Shown here piece by piece: positions 1 through 11,421 of a DNA stretch of 64,000 bases. The stretch is from positions 6,326,501 to 6,390,500 of the forward strand of contig OX485808.1 of the NCBI GenBank assembly GCA_950295325.1, written 5' to 3'. Below the pieces are notes generated by a model. That model was given only the letters and a program-made list of their open reading frames with translations, did no database searches and had not been told where the DNA came from. The position numbers and the translations under genes are program-made. The first letter of the stretch is position 1. The number at the start of each line of letters is the position of its first letter. The stretch comes from Polytrichum commune. Its lineage: Eukaryota > Streptophyta > Polytrichopsida > Polytrichales > Polytrichaceae.

Positions 1-10
1 CCTTGACTAG

Positions 11-140
11 AGAAAAGAAAAGAAAAATCATTGGTGTTCATACACCAACATGGATGAGAGCTCGTTATCCAATAAACTAATTATGGGTTTAGCAATGATG
101 TAGTATAGTCATTTGGAAGGTGGGCTCTATAAGACAACCC
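11..140. repeat. Dispersed repeat copy, partner at 36148-36280
   Basis: A purine-rich GAAAAGAAAAGAAAA tract is followed by a stretch (GAGCTCGTTATCCAA, then GGTGGGCTCTATAAG) that recurs in the same order and orientation near 36.15-36.28 kb with many substitutions. This is a diverged interspersed repeat of unknown class. No open frame of note overlaps it. Confidence 0.5.
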
Positions 141-1002
141 TGACCAAATAATCAATGTGGCCTACAATACATTAATTATTTCCACACTTTTAGGACAATT
201 TAGTGCACCTATTTTTCCAACTTAGAGTTTACTATACACTCCAAGACAAATGACTTTTGGATTTGGTAATTGTAAATGGCTATCGTGATAATCATGTTCT
301 CCAACTTCTACCAATCATATGTACGCAACAAAACTTGTGTTGCTATACCAAATCTAAGATGAAACATCAACAAAAATTGGATTGAAGATCAAGCGTCCCA
401 TGTTTTAGTTATGGTTATTGGAAGTGCATGTTTATTGATTCCTTAATTGCATGTCTTCCCAATTGTGTTCAATATTGATGTGTGGATATATGGAGTAGTT
501 GATGAATTCGATGATATGTGCCTTCATAATATTTGTTCTTCCTCACCTAACCATAAACCAATCAAATATAGGTGTTCGATTAAGAAAAGTAACCAAATAA
601 CACCAGGACAGCTTAAACAGTGTAGTAATTCCGAAGCTGTCTATGGTCACATGGACAACATCACAGTCATCACAACAATCAATAGAAGGTCAATCCAGCT
701 CAGTTCAACATAGCTTCAACACACACGAGATTTTGATTTAGTGACTTTGGTGCTTGAAAGTGGCGGTATATCTACTGCACCAACAATTTAGTATACACAT
801 ATCCAGTATTCTACCAGTCACTTTATTCATGTGACCTTATTTTTCACCAACAAACCCAACTCTCTATTCACATGCACTCATCACTACAATTCCGGCCGAC
901 GCACTGCAATTCATTCAACAACACTGGTCAAGTCTTCGACTTAGTCCTACCACATGGAGAAAAACAAGGTAAGGCAAGGTAAGGAAAGGAAAGCTCGAGC
1001 TT
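141..1002. other. Gene-free stretch left of the SBP1 remnant
   Basis: No convincing coding region is visible; the open frames are short and start on non-ATG codons. About 70 bases near 540-610 recur in inverted orientation near 3090-3165 (shared core AAATATAGGTRTTCGAT), so the SBP1 remnant is bracketed by an inverted pair of dispersed repeats. A related piece sits near 14075-14130. Confidence 0.5.
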
Positions 1003-1189
1003 CTAAAGCCAGATATCTGAAGTGCAGTCACCGCCGGGATAACGCATCTCGTGTGCGAGGGCAGGCCCTTCAGGTTCTTTGCCAAAATCAACAAAGAAAT
1101 CGGGGTTGAGAGACAACCCGCCTTTTACATTATCGACGTCGATCTGAATCATGTGCGAGCCTTTCTCGACCATGGAAGGGTAAAATTGC

Positions 1190-1600
1190 CTCGGGGAGTG
1201 CACTTGAAGTTAAGACTAGGACTCACGTGAGTGCGTACTTTTGACCCCCCCTATGTATGTACTAAAAAATCATCTAAAAATTGTAAAAGAAATATGAAGT
1301 TGTTAAACACAATCTAAAGTTCTTGTTGTATAAATTTCAAAAAATAATCAATTACAAATATTTTTAAATTGATTTTTGAAGCAAAAAACAGTGCATTTTA
1401 GTTCAAACTCCTATCATTTTTTAAAAAAATTAAAACTTTTTGTTCTAAAATTTATACCAAGTGATAGATATATACGTAATGATTTGGCACTTAAAAAATC
1501 TTAATTTAAAAACTATTTTAAGGCCAAGTATTGTAGGGGGTATGCCATTAAAACGCACTCACGTGTATTCCTAATCTTAACTTTAAGTGCACTCCCCGGG
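1190..1600. mobile_element. MITE (CTCGGGG type, 8-bp TSD) in the SBP1 last exon
   Basis: The element begins CTCGGGGAGTGCACTT and ends in the inverted equivalent (CCCGGGGAGTGCACTT on the other strand). The terminal inverted repeats extend imperfectly for about 50 bases, including a GTTAAG..TAGGA..CACGTGAGTGCG block. It is flanked by an exact 8-bp duplication AAAATTGC (1182-1189 and 1601-1608), which points to a hAT-like transposase source. Removing the element and one TSD copy restores the SBP1 reading frame at this site. A related element lies at 20839-21176. Confidence 0.85.
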
Positions 1601-2557
1601 AAAATTGCTGGTCCCATGCATTGAAGAGGGAGTTGGAAGTGTAGAGGCGCTTCCCATCTAGACTCAATTGGATCATCTGTGGTCCGCCTCTCAACTTTGT
1701 GCCCTACACAGAAAGGAATAGAACATAACTTAGTTCATGCTAAGCTTGAGATTAGAAAATATCCACGTATAATGGGCACTTTATGCTAGAGCTTGAGGGC
1801 CCATGACCATTGGCATCTGAATCCCTCATAATGAATTTCGAGCCCTCATAATTTTGTGGTCAATGCCCTTGGTCAGTGTAAAGTGGCTGTAAGATTTTGA
1901 TTGCAAATAATCACAAACACTCCAAGGTTTAATATAATGAATGCTTGTCCTAAGGCTCAATACTAACTTATGAGCAACACAAATTGAAAGATGTAGAACA
2001 ATCCAATCACATGTAGAAACAGTGGCTCTAAAAACTAGATATTGCATAGAAAGTGTACATTGTATTCCTTCATACTCTTGACAACCGCAAATCCTCAATG
2101 GACGAATAAAGCTAATTTGAGAAGGGTTACATTTCTAAGAATGACGAAACATGAAGTTAACAACAGGTTTAAATCTCTTTATCTGTCAAGCGTTAGTGCA
2201 AAAATACAATAAATATGTTTTAGGTCGATAGCAGCCGAGTAATTTAGTTCCTAACACTCAGTTATAAGAGAGTCAGCCATGACAATTCTAATCCGTACAC
2301 TTTTCAATATAATGAACAAGTGTTGAACCATTACATAGCACACAGTAGGCCACATGTAATGTATTTACCTGGACATGAGAAACTGTGGATTGCCATTTTT
2401 CACCCGAGTCTTTCTCCACATAGACTTCACCCCCTTCACGAACCAAACCGCCAACCCAAACCTGGCCAGTGAGGACTGGCTTTGCAGGGTCCTCAATATT
2501 GTACTGCCGTATATCACCGTGGAGCCAGTTGGAGAAGTACAAAATATCTATCATCTA

Positions 2558-2886
2558 CACTAGATATGATATTTAGTGTTTGATTATATTTAGTGTTGTT
2601 ACCACCCTATCCTGCTCAACACTAATTTTCAATTCCTTGATAATTAGTGTTAGACATAAATGCGCCACCACTTTCCCTACTGCCACCTCCCTTCTCCTTT
2701 TATCATTGTTAAATTTTTGTCATATCCTTACTTACACTAAATTTGTGCATGTAACTTCCACATATTACCATAGTTGATATTTAGTGTTTGAGTTTCCATT
2801 TATTGTTATTTACTTTCATCGGGTTAGTGATATTTAGTGTATGCGTTCGTATTTAGTGTATCAAACACTAAATATCATATTCAGTG
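2558..2886. mobile_element. MITE with TA target duplication in an SBP1 exon
   Basis: The terminal inverted repeats of about 27 bases start CACTRRATATGATATTTAGTG at both ends and are flanked by TA (2556-2557 and 2887-2888), the Tc1/mariner (Stowaway-like) signature. The motif ATTTAGTGT is repeated several times internally. Collapsing to one TA rejoins SBP1 codons reading Ser-Leu-Asp-Asp. Elements with related ends occur at 35123-35337, 44015-44457 and 49760-49981, and the first ~95 bases recur inverted at 52310-52404. Confidence 0.85.
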
Positions 2887-2996
2887 TAGTGAGATGAGGA
2901 AATCGGTTATGAGTCCGGGCATTTCAGGCAAGGTCCAATTCTGCACCTTCAGTGCAGGCACTGTGATGGCCACCTGGTCATGTGAGCACGTAGCTT

Positions 2997-5900
2997 GATT
3001 TAGTTATTGAAGAGCAAGAATTCCAACTCAACTTTGAATTTAGGAGCGCATTTATTTACCTTTAGCGCCTCAGATCCACGGAAGGTTAGTGGGCCTAATT
3101 CGGTTACTTATCTTGATCGAATACCTATATTTGAGTTGTGTGTGGTTAGGTGTGGGTCTAAGAACAAATACATGTGTAAGACATGTATTTAAAGAGATTG
3201 GACTACATGGACAAAATTTGTCCACTATTCTAGGCACAGGAGTCAACATAATTGGGGGCACCTATATGTTCCTTTCAGAAAGAGAATTTACACTTTGATA
3301 ATGAAGACATCCATGAGCTGAAAATTATAATGAAGTTGGCTATCACCTCGATTTGGATTTGATAAGCATTTGGTACTAATCGCAGTCTCCAAGGAGAAAT
3401 GGATGCAGAGCTAAAAGTGTCCTTTTTGGACCCACTTACCTTACACCTCACATGTACGATCAATTTTACTCTAATTACATAACCTTCCAACAAATGTGAT
3501 GGAGGGCAATAGGTTTTGGCATTGAGATTCATGAGAGTGCAATAGGGGCCCAACATCCCTTGAGATCCTAGGCGAGATCTCACAAGTGATTTCATCCATC
3601 ATTCAATTTTTCACAAAAATCAAGAGTCATTCATTCATTCATTCTCCTTAATTGAAGTGCAAGGTATGTGCTTTTTCATATCTAGCCCCGTGGTGCTAAT
3701 TTCTGTTTTGGTTAAGCCAAAATAGGATCCAAATGTGAACATGACTTCAAATGAACTAGAAAAGTCCAACTAAGTAAGTATGAATAGGCTATTGTCTCGA
3801 GATTCTAGAAAGTAGAGATAAGAAAGACCATAGCCCGATAGGAATGGATATGAACTTTTGTTATCTACACATGCGTTTTAGAAAGTATTTAAGGCTAGGA
3901 ATTCAAGAAGAGGGGGAGCCCAAAACTTACCCTTTTGTAATATCGGAACTCTGCCAAATTTTCAATTGGAATTGAAATATAAAATACAAGTGCATTTTGA
4001 AGTATTTGTGTGTGATACCTATTTGTCCAATCAATTTCATGGTGCTCTATGTAATTAAATTGAATTCAAGGTGCTTGTATTAGATTGCAAGTATTTTATC
4101 TTCTCATTGGGATTTTGGTTCAATCTATGATGAAGGGGTGATTCCTTTGTTAGAAGTACGCAATTACCTCACTAGTGGTTATTAAGAGTTCGGTTTATTG
4201 AGTTCTCATTATATGTCTATGGCTAGAAAATATGAAAGATCGGTAAACTCAAAAATCAAGCCGGAGTGATAAGGCGGAACTTGTAATCAAGTGTGTCAAC
4301 AGGGAGTGAGTCATTGACGATTGACTATAACATTATTTATATGAATTCTTGCTAAAGCCATAGTCTCTCTATTGGTGAATTAATAGGGAAATTGGTATAT
4401 GTCCAAAACATAGTTTGTGATAAGGGAGACTGAGTGACTTGTTTTTTGTGAAGGAAGCTAGAGGGATTGTGATGTTCTCATGAAATTAATATTAAGGAAG
4501 AGGGGTGAGTCTTCTATCCAAAACAAACGACTGTCAGAAGGCGAATATACGATTGGCATAAAATAAGGATGTGATTTCCAATGCAAATTTTGTCTCATAC
4601 ATATTTTCCAAGTTGAGTGCTAATTTGAAATTTAATTTGGAATAGCTCCATAGAAAACTACAGTGTCAACCCTTGAGAGAAGAGCATAACAAATTGATTG
4701 CAAGTCACAGTCTTGTCCCCGAAGGATAGTAGCAACATAATCAAAGTATTTGTGCCAATTAATTTGTTGGTCTCGCTTCAAGAAAGCTCGCCTAGGCCAT
4801 AGTTTGATTCATAGTCTCAAAGAAACTAAGATTGAACGATGCATTCAGATATAGAATTGTAAAGTTGGATGTTGTTGATCAATCACTTAGAAGATTGATA
4901 TTTAACAGAAATTGAAATGCACTTATTGAATTGAGGAACTATATGTGCTCGTTGTAATATGCGGTGATAACTTCTTGTCTAACGGAAGAGAGACAAAGAA
5001 TAAGGACATCTAGAAGATGAAGAGGCTATCAATTCAACATTTTTCAAACCTCCCAAGACCATTGACTACAAAGAGGCCAAGACGATGAACAATCTTGGTA
5101 GTTGGAACTTTAGTAAGTATTGCGTGCTTATGTAATATATTAAAGTGATCTCACTCTCAAATGCTAGAGTGGTAGCCTTGAAAGCAATTAATACATGGTA
5201 ATTGAACACTTAGCCAATAGTCTTGAGTTATAGGAAATGGAGTGAATATTTAAATGAATAATGGACAAGAGAGTTAGAGCGTATATCAAACCTAAAATTA
5301 ACTATGATAAACTAATGAACCATGCCATGATTTATTAACCTGCATATGTGGTTTGTCATATGGTTACAATTCATGGATATCATCATAACTCTTGCCAAGA
5401 CCAAGTAAAAGACAATTGCTGGACAATGTAACTATTAAGATCATGTTTAATCAATGAAGACTGAAACTCATGTAAGGAGAACTGCATTACAATTTCAAGT
5501 TGCATTAAAAGGGATTAATTAATACGAGATTATTGACTAGTCCAACAAGCCCCTTGGCTTTGGTAACGAGACTCAAATGCAAGACTATTGCAAATAATCG
5601 TGCCTATGCTTGTGCACCGTACTTGGTTGAATTAAAAAGAAATCACTGCCATAATATTGCCTTGGGAAATAATGTAAGTTGATAGACAACCACAATCGCA
5701 TGTATTGCTGTGAGAGTTTGTAAGACTTTACCCCATGAATCATCATTCAATTGCCGGTTCAAAACCATTTTTTTTCTTCGAAATAATCATAATTGTCTTA
5801 ATAAAACTACTCTGAGACACCCAGATGATAGAATAATCATCTTTTAAGTCTTTCATGAGTGTTTCCCCGGTTTTTTTTTTTTTTTTTTTTTTTTCTCCTT

Positions 5901-6493
5901 TTTCATTTAAAAAAATCCAAAATCCTAACTACAAGCCCCTTATGTTCATGCTATTTTATATGTATAAGTTCAATAATTTATGATGTTATGTCAAATGCTA
6001 CACTATATATAATGATTGCACACCTAGAGCAACATGAATTATATGTAACCATTTTATAAATATTACTCGCAAATAATATATGAAACCCTCTATTTTATCG
6101 CACGGAGATACCATGTTTTATGCTAGTGCCTCCTCCCAGACTCCATCCATGTTGACCAAAAACTAACCAAAACTTTTCAAGCGTAATGGCTAATGACAAA
6201 TATTTTTCCAATTGTGTTGGCTATTAGTTGTTACTAAATTTTTTTAATGCTATTGGATAATGGCTGATATAATTTCACATATATTGGCAATTCGCCAATA
6301 CTCCCCAATTTTATCAGCTAACAGCCACTACATTTGCATTTGTATCGGCTCTTGGCCGATACAATACCACATTTTACTAACGGCAGATAAAATTGCACTT
6401 TGTAACCATTGATTCTTTTTCAAGTCTTATTGACTACCAGATAGTACGCATACTTTTGCTACAAGACATTATATACTAGATGATTTGCCTCAT
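2997..6493. other. Gene-free AT-rich stretch
   Basis: Short open frames only, none resembling a protein family I recognise. It contains the inverted partner of the 540-610 repeat (about 3090-3165) and a long poly-T run at about 5871-5893 that could be a retroposon tail on the minus strand. Nothing else was identified. Confidence 0.5.
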
Positions 6494-6665
6494 AACATTA
6501 TTAAGCAGTCTAGGTTTGTTCATGTGGGCTCTGAGAATATAACCATGGGATGCCCCAACCTAGTGAAGGGAGATTCATGTTAAGTATACATTTGCACTAG
6601 GTTGGGACATCCCATGATTATATTCTCAAGACCCACGTGAACGAACGCACACTACTTATTAATGT
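6494..6665. mobile_element. Foldback (hairpin) element with 72-bp arms
   Basis: The left arm (6494-6565) and right arm (6594-6665) are near-complete inverted repeats separated by about 28 bases. Both outer ends read AACATTA and both inner ends read CCCAACCTAGTG. The arms differ by scattered substitutions, so this is an older foldback MITE rather than a fresh insertion. A transcript would form a long imperfect hairpin, like a small-RNA precursor, but nothing shows it is transcribed. Confidence 0.8.
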
Positions 6666-7472
6666 TATGCTAGTCTCCATGTTCTACATATTTGTAAATA
6701 CTTAGGTAAATATATTTAGGGTTTTCCATATTGTGGTATTGGTGTTTGATTTTTTTATATATATAATTCTATGTACCATGCAAGACCCTTCCTATGTAAA
6801 TAAAGTTACCCTAGTATTGTCACTATGATACTAGAATGGTATCAACCCAAATAATGACTCATGTTGAAAAGATTCTTTTATCATCCTATGCCAATATTTG
6901 ACTACTGTAACAATCTGATGTTGGTAAGGCAAGTTCTTTGAAACCATAATGAATTTGCAAATCTCACTTTTTAATTGTTACCTTCCTTTTTCTTTATGAA
7001 ATATATCATGTAAATCTGGGATGGGACGTAAATCCTTTGCCGTTTTCTGTCCCATCCAAATTAAATGCGACGGGCGGGATGTGGATGGAAAAACCTGTAA
7101 GAAAATTGTTCATCAACTTGTCCACCTAAAAAATCAGGTTGAAGGTCATAGGTGACTGCTTGGCGTGGAATTTCAGGTCATCCACTCACCTTGATTGTTT
7201 TTTTTTTTGGTTTGGAGGTTGAGTGGCTGAGCTAACATGGAATGAAAATTCAAGTCAACTTGACAATTGATTGGTTGGTTAACAAAGCTTTTTTTGAAGC
7301 TAACGGAATGGTCTATTAAGATGGACTATTTCAATTGGCAAAAAATACCCCAACGATGGGCATGATAACGACAAGATTTTTGTGGAAGGATTGGCACATG
7401 TCAGTGATAAGACTCAATCTACAAGACCTGAACTTTTGTGTAGTACACTTAATTCATTGTTATCGTGATACT

Positions 7473-7610
7473 TAACATCATTCATATCCATAACAATGTT
7501 TTGTGGGATTGACAATATTCCATGGAATATTCCCACATTCAATTTGATGAAAATATTCCGTGAAATACTCTCGGTCTCACAAAACATTGTTATGGATCTG
7601 AATAATGTTA
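7473..7610. mobile_element. Foldback MITE, family member 1
   Basis: The terminal inverted repeats of about 36 bases begin TAACAT and contain TCCATAACAATGTTTTGTG; the centre has two ATATTCC..GGAATA half-palindromes. The same element, diverged, is at 34187-34322, and its left part is at 57473-57545. Confidence 0.8.
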
Positions 7611-8263
7611 TATAGAGGTCTATTAGTCAAATAGCATTACCATATCCTCAGTGATCTTTATATTGGGAAGAGGCTTGCTGAACAACCTGTCACTGGCCAA
7701 TTAGAAACCGTTTAGAAAAGGGACTAGTATAAGATCAAAACAATGTCGTCAAGTCAAAGCCAATGTCTTATTGCGACTTGATGTGTTTGCCTTACTTTAG
7801 GACATCAAAATTGCTCTTGGATTTGATGTATCAATGGAATGTGATATGATATACAGTGGATTCAATCACAACTCTAACTGGCTTATGTCTGCAGTGCAGG
7901 AAGAATGAATGTGAATATTTGCAAACTGTCACACAGTTTGAATACAATGTGCGTTGGAAGTTGCAGCTGAAGGGTGATTGTTCAACTTCAAAGCTTAGTT
8001 GGAAGGCAAACATGGAAAATTTTCATTGAGTTAGTTCAACCCATAAGATGTATGATCAGACTTTTCCATGGGAAGACGCGCAACAGATTTGCCAAAAATA
8101 TCATCATGCTTCCTTTGTGACGTAGAGGGAACAATGCAACACGACACGTCTTTAAAATCTACAGTTTCTTCCTTCAGGAGTTCCTCTTACTCCACCTGCC
8201 ACCACTACTCGCGCTTAGATACACACAAGCCTACGTAAGAAGAAGCCCACCACCTCGGTCTCA
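7611..8263. other. Gene-free stretch downstream of the LRR gene
   Basis: No supported coding region. Composition rises in GC toward 8.2 kb, where the sequence becomes the 3' side of the minus-strand LRR gene. Confidence 0.4.
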
Positions 8264-8530
8264 CAAAGAAGGACTGAGTAGACTCGCTATTTTTGAGCTC
8301 GAATGTCCACCGAAGTGCAAGCACAAAGTCTTGAAGCGTCGTCCTCTTCCACTGCAACGTCAATTTCGTGTTACTTTAAAACACGCCTTGCAAAGAAGGA
8401 CTGAGCAAACTCGCAATTTTTGAGCTCGAATGTCCACCGAAGTGCAAGCACGAAGTCTTGAAGCGACGTCCACTGCCTCTGCATGCTACCAACTTCCACT
8501 GCAACTTCAATTTCGTGTTAGTTCTAAACA
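8264..8530. repeat. Tandem duplication, 127-bp period
   Basis: Two head-to-tail copies begin CAAAGAAGGACTGAG at 8264 and 8391, and share TTTTTGAGCTCGAATGTCC and GAAGTGCAAGCAC at the same offset. Copy two carries extra bases near its end. It lies just beyond the 3' end of the minus-strand LRR frame. Confidence 0.8.
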
Positions 8531-8767
8531 CGGCTTGCGAAACTCCTTTCTAATCTGCCTCGTCAACTTCAAGACACCCTGACGACTCCTTCTACCGCCG
8601 CCTCCTCCTCTTATTGCTAGACCAAACGCATCCGCTTCCAATTTTTCCATCCGCCTTCTAGTGCATCTTGGAGCACCAACGACGAACTTCCAGTGGCAGT
8701 CTCGATCCGCAACCTCCCACAAACTCTTCTCAAACTCGTACACTGTGCACGCCGCAAGGATCAGCTT
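8507..8767 (-). other. In-frame extension beyond the LRR stop codon
   Basis: Directly after the TAG that ends the LRR frame, 86 further sense codons follow in the same frame up to a stop at 8507. The translation is not LRR; it contains YEFEKSLWEVADRD and a glycine-arginine-rich stretch. It could be a C-terminal domain cut off by a nonsense mutation, or simply 3' UTR that happens to be open. Confidence 0.3.
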
Positions 8768-11221
8768 CTACGGTAATGTTGTCAGGCTCGAGCAATGGGG
8801 CAAACGGAGGGTTGTCAAAGAAGTTAAGTTAGCGAATCCCTCTGGTGTTGTTGTCAGGCTCGAACACCATGATAAATCTAGGGTTGTCAAAGAAGTCATG
8901 TTCACCAATCCCTCGGGTAATGTTATCAGGCTCGAACATGATGCTAAATCAAGGGTTGTCAAAGAAATCAAGTTCCCCAATGCCTCCGGTAATGTTGTTA
9001 GGCTCGAGCAATAGGACAAACGGAGAGTTGTCAAAGACATCAAGTTCCCCAATCCCTCTGGTAATGCTATCAAGCTCGAACAATGGGACAAATCCAAGGT
9101 TGTCAAAGAAGTCAACTTCCCCAATTCATTCGGTAATGTTCTTAGGCTCAAGCAATGGGACAAACGAAGGGCTATCAAAGAGGTCAAGTTCCCCAATCCC
9201 TTCAATATTGTTGTCAGGCTCGAACAATGGGACAAATCAAGGATTGTCAAAGAGGCCAAGTTCCCCAATCCCTTCGGTAATGTTGTTAGACTACAACAAT
9301 TGGACAAATTGAGGGTTGCCAAAGAAGTCAAATTGCCCAATCCATCCGGTAATATTGTCAGGCGCCAACAGTTGGACAAATCGAGGATTCTCAAAGAAGT
9401 CAAATGGCCGCATTCCTCCGATAACTTTGTCAAGCACCAACAATTTGACAAATTGAGGGTTCTCAAAGTGGTTAGGTTTGCCAATCCCCCCGGTGATGGT
9501 GTAAGGCTTAAACAATGGGACAAATTGAGGTTTGCCAAAGAAATCAAGTTCCCAAATCCCTCCGATATTGTTGTCAGGCTTGAACACTGGGATAAATCAA
9601 GGTTCGTCAAAGAAGTCAAGTTCCGCAATCCCTTTGGTAATGTTGTCAGGCTCCAACACTGGGACATATGGAGGGATCTTAAAGATATCAACTTCCCCAA
9701 TGCCTCCGGCACTGCAGTCATGCTCGAACAATGGACCAAATCTAGGGTTGTCAAATAAGTCAAGCTCCCCAATGCCTCCGGTAATGTAGTGAGGCTTGAG
9801 CAATGGGACAAACGGAGGGTTGTCAAAGAAGTCAAGTTTCCCAATCCTTCTGGTAAAGTTATCAAGCTTGAACAATGGGACAAATCCAGGGTTGTCAAAG
9901 AAATCAACTTCCCCAATGCATTAGGTGATGTTGTGAGGCTCGAGTAATGGGACAAAGGGAGGGTTGTCAAAGAGGTCAAGCTCCCCAATCCCTCTAGTAA
10001 TATTGTCACGCTCAAACTATTGGACAAATCAAGAGTTGTCAAACAAGTCAACTTCCCCAATGCCTCTGGTAATATTGTTAGGCTCCAACACTTGGACAAA
10101 CGGAGGGTTGTCAAAGAAGTCAAGTTCCCCAATCCCTCCGGTAAAGTTATCAAGCTTGAACAATGGGACAAATCCAAGGTTGTCAAAGAAGTCAACTTCC
10201 CCAATGCATTAGGTAATGTTGTCAGGCTCGAGCAATGAGACAAACGGAGGGTTGTCAAAGAGGTCAAGCTTCCCAATCCCTCTAATAATGTTGTCACGTT
10301 CACACAATGCGACAAATCCAGGGTTGTCAAAGAAGTCAAGTTCCCCAATCCCTCTGGTAAAGTTATCAAGCTGGAACAATGGGACAAATCCAGGTTTGTC
10401 AAAGAAATCAAGTTCCCCAATCCCTCTGGTAAAGTTATCAAGCTTGCAATATGGGACAAATCCAAGGTTGTCAAAGAAGTCAACCTCCCCAATGCATGAG
10501 GTAATGTTGTCAGGCTCGAGCAATGGGACAAACGGAGGGTTGTCAAAGAGGTCAAGCTCCCCAATCCCTCTAGTATTATTGTCACGCTCAAACAATGGGA
10601 CAAATCAAGGGTTGTCAAAGAAGTTAAGTTCACCAATCCCTTGGGTAATGTTATCAAGCTCGAACAATGAGACAAATCAAGGATTGTCAAAGAAATCAAG
10701 TTCCCCAATCCCTCTGGTAATGTTGTTAGGCTCGAGCAATGTGACAAACGGAGGGTTGCCATAGAAGTCAAGTTACTAAAATCCTCCGGTAATGTTATTA
10801 GGCTTGAACAATGGGACAAATCCAGGGTTGTCCAAGAAGTCAAGTTCTTTAAACCCTCCGGTATTGTTGTCATGCTTGAACAATGGGACAAACATAGGGT
10901 TGTCAAAGAGGTCAAGTTCTCCAATCCCTTTGGTAAAGATGTTAGTTTCGTACAGTTGGACAAATTGAGGGTTGACAAAGAAGTCAAATTGGCCAATCTC
11001 TCCGGTAACTTTGTCAGGCGCCAACAGTTGGACAAAACGAGGTCTCTCAAAGAAGTCAAATTGGCCAATCCCACCGGTAACTTCATCAAGAACCAACAAT
11101 TGGACAAATTGAGGATTCTCAAAGTGGTTAGGTTTGCCAATCCCCCCGGCAGAGGTGTCAGGCTTATACAACATGATAAATCCAGGGTTTTCAAAGAAGT
11201 CAAGTTCCCCAATCCCTCCGG
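8768..11221 (-). CDS. Leucine-rich-repeat protein, partial at the assembly gap
   Basis: One uninterrupted minus-strand frame of about 817 codons consists almost wholly of ~34 tandem 24-residue LRRs with consensus LTSLTTLDLSHCSSLTTLPEG. This is the cysteine-bearing LRR type found in plant NB-LRR receptors and abundant in early land plants; it usually forms a ligand- or effector-sensing solenoid. The frame is still open where it meets the N gap, so the start and any N-terminal kinase or NB-ARC domain are missing. It ends at TAG (8768-8770) straight after a repeat motif. The same frame then stays open for another 86 codons to 8507 with non-LRR sequence, so the TAG may be premature. The near-identical repeats suggest recent unequal exchange or gene conversion. 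Plus-strand open frames here are mirrors of the repeat. LRR identity is certain; receptor role is inferred. Confidence 0.85.
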   Translation of the reverse strand, partial: PEGLGNLTSLKTLDLSCCISLTPLPGGLANLTTLRILNLSNCWFLMKLPVGLANLTSLRDLVLSNCWRLTKLPERLANLTSLSTLNLSNCTKLTSLPKGLENLTSLTTLCLSHCSSMTTIPEGLKNLTSWTTLDLSHCSSLITLPEDFSNLTSMATLRLSHCSSLTTLPEGLGNLISLTILDLSHCSSLITLPKGLVNLTSLTTLDLSHCLSVTIILEGLGSLTSLTTLRLSHCSSLTTLPHALGRLTSLTTLDLSHIASLITLPEGLGNLISLTNLDLSHCSSLITLPEGLGNLTSLTTLDLSHCVNVTTLLEGLGSLTSLTTLRLSHCSSLTTLPNALGKLTSLTTLDLSHCSSLITLPEGLGNLTSLTTLRLSKCWSLTILPEALGKLTCLTTLDLSNSLSVTILLEGLGSLTSLTTLPLSHYSSLTTSPNALGKLISLTTLDLSHCSSLITLPEGLGNLTSLTTLRLSHCSSLTTLPEALGSLTYLTTLDLVHCSSMTAVPEALGKLISLRSLHMSQCWSLTTLPKGLRNLTSLTNLDLSQCSSLTTISEGFGNLISLANLNLSHCLSLTPSPGGLANLTTLRTLNLSNCWCLTKLSEECGHLTSLRILDLSNCWRLTILPDGLGNLTSLATLNLSNCCSLTTLPKGLGNLASLTILDLSHCSSLTTILKGLGNLTSLIALRLSHCLSLRTLPNELGKLTSLTTLDLSHCSSLIALPEGLGNLMSLTTLRLSYCSSLTTLPEALGNLISLTTLDLASCSSLITLPEGLVNMTSLTTLDLSWCSSLTTTPEGFANLTSLTTLRLPHCSSLTTLP

Positions 11222-11421
11222 NNNNNNNNNNNNNNNNNNNNNNNNNNNNNNNNNNNNNNNNNNNNNNNNNNNNNNNNNNNNNNNNNNNNNNNNNNNNNNN
11301 NNNNNNNNNNNNNNNNNNNNNNNNNNNNNNNNNNNNNNNNNNNNNNNNNNNNNNNNNNNNNNNNNNNNNNNNNNNNNNNNNNNNNNNNNNNNNNNNNNNN
11401 NNNNNNNNNNNNNNNNNNNNN
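11222..11421. other. Assembly gap of exactly 200 N
   Basis: The gap sits at the junction between the homogeneous LRR array and unrelated transposon sequence. A round 200-base length is typical of a gap of unknown size, so its true length is not known. It removes the 5' part of the LRR gene. Confidence 0.95.

Larger units (their letters stand above)
1003..2996 (-). pseudogene. SBP1: Selenium-binding protein 1 (methanethiol oxidase family), C-terminal remnant
   Basis: Three blocks on the minus strand encode the C-terminal third of plant SBP1, a cytosolic family related to methanethiol oxidases. Block one (about 2889-2996) carries NWTLPEMPGLITDFLIS. Block two (2369-2555) carries NWLHGDIRQYNIEDP and GQVWVGG, and ends at a GTAAAT donor. 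The last exon starts at 1703 after a GTAG acceptor, carries [18 protein letters not shown], and ends in [14 protein letters not shown] and a stop at 1003. The exon phases agree across the intron (1704-2368). Two MITEs (1190-1600 and 2558-2886) sit inside coding sequence, and one extra base just after the second insertion site shifts the frame. The N-terminal two thirds are not visible upstream. Family identity is very likely from these motifs; non-functionality follows from the insertions and frameshift, unless the insertions are spliced out. Confidence 0.88.

Noticed and set aside
8661-10764. Plus-strand open frames of 70-180 codons (Ser/Pro- or Val/Lys-rich repeats)
   Set aside because: They are antisense or frame-shifted readings of the minus-strand LRR array, whose 72-bp repeat unit lacks stops in several frames.
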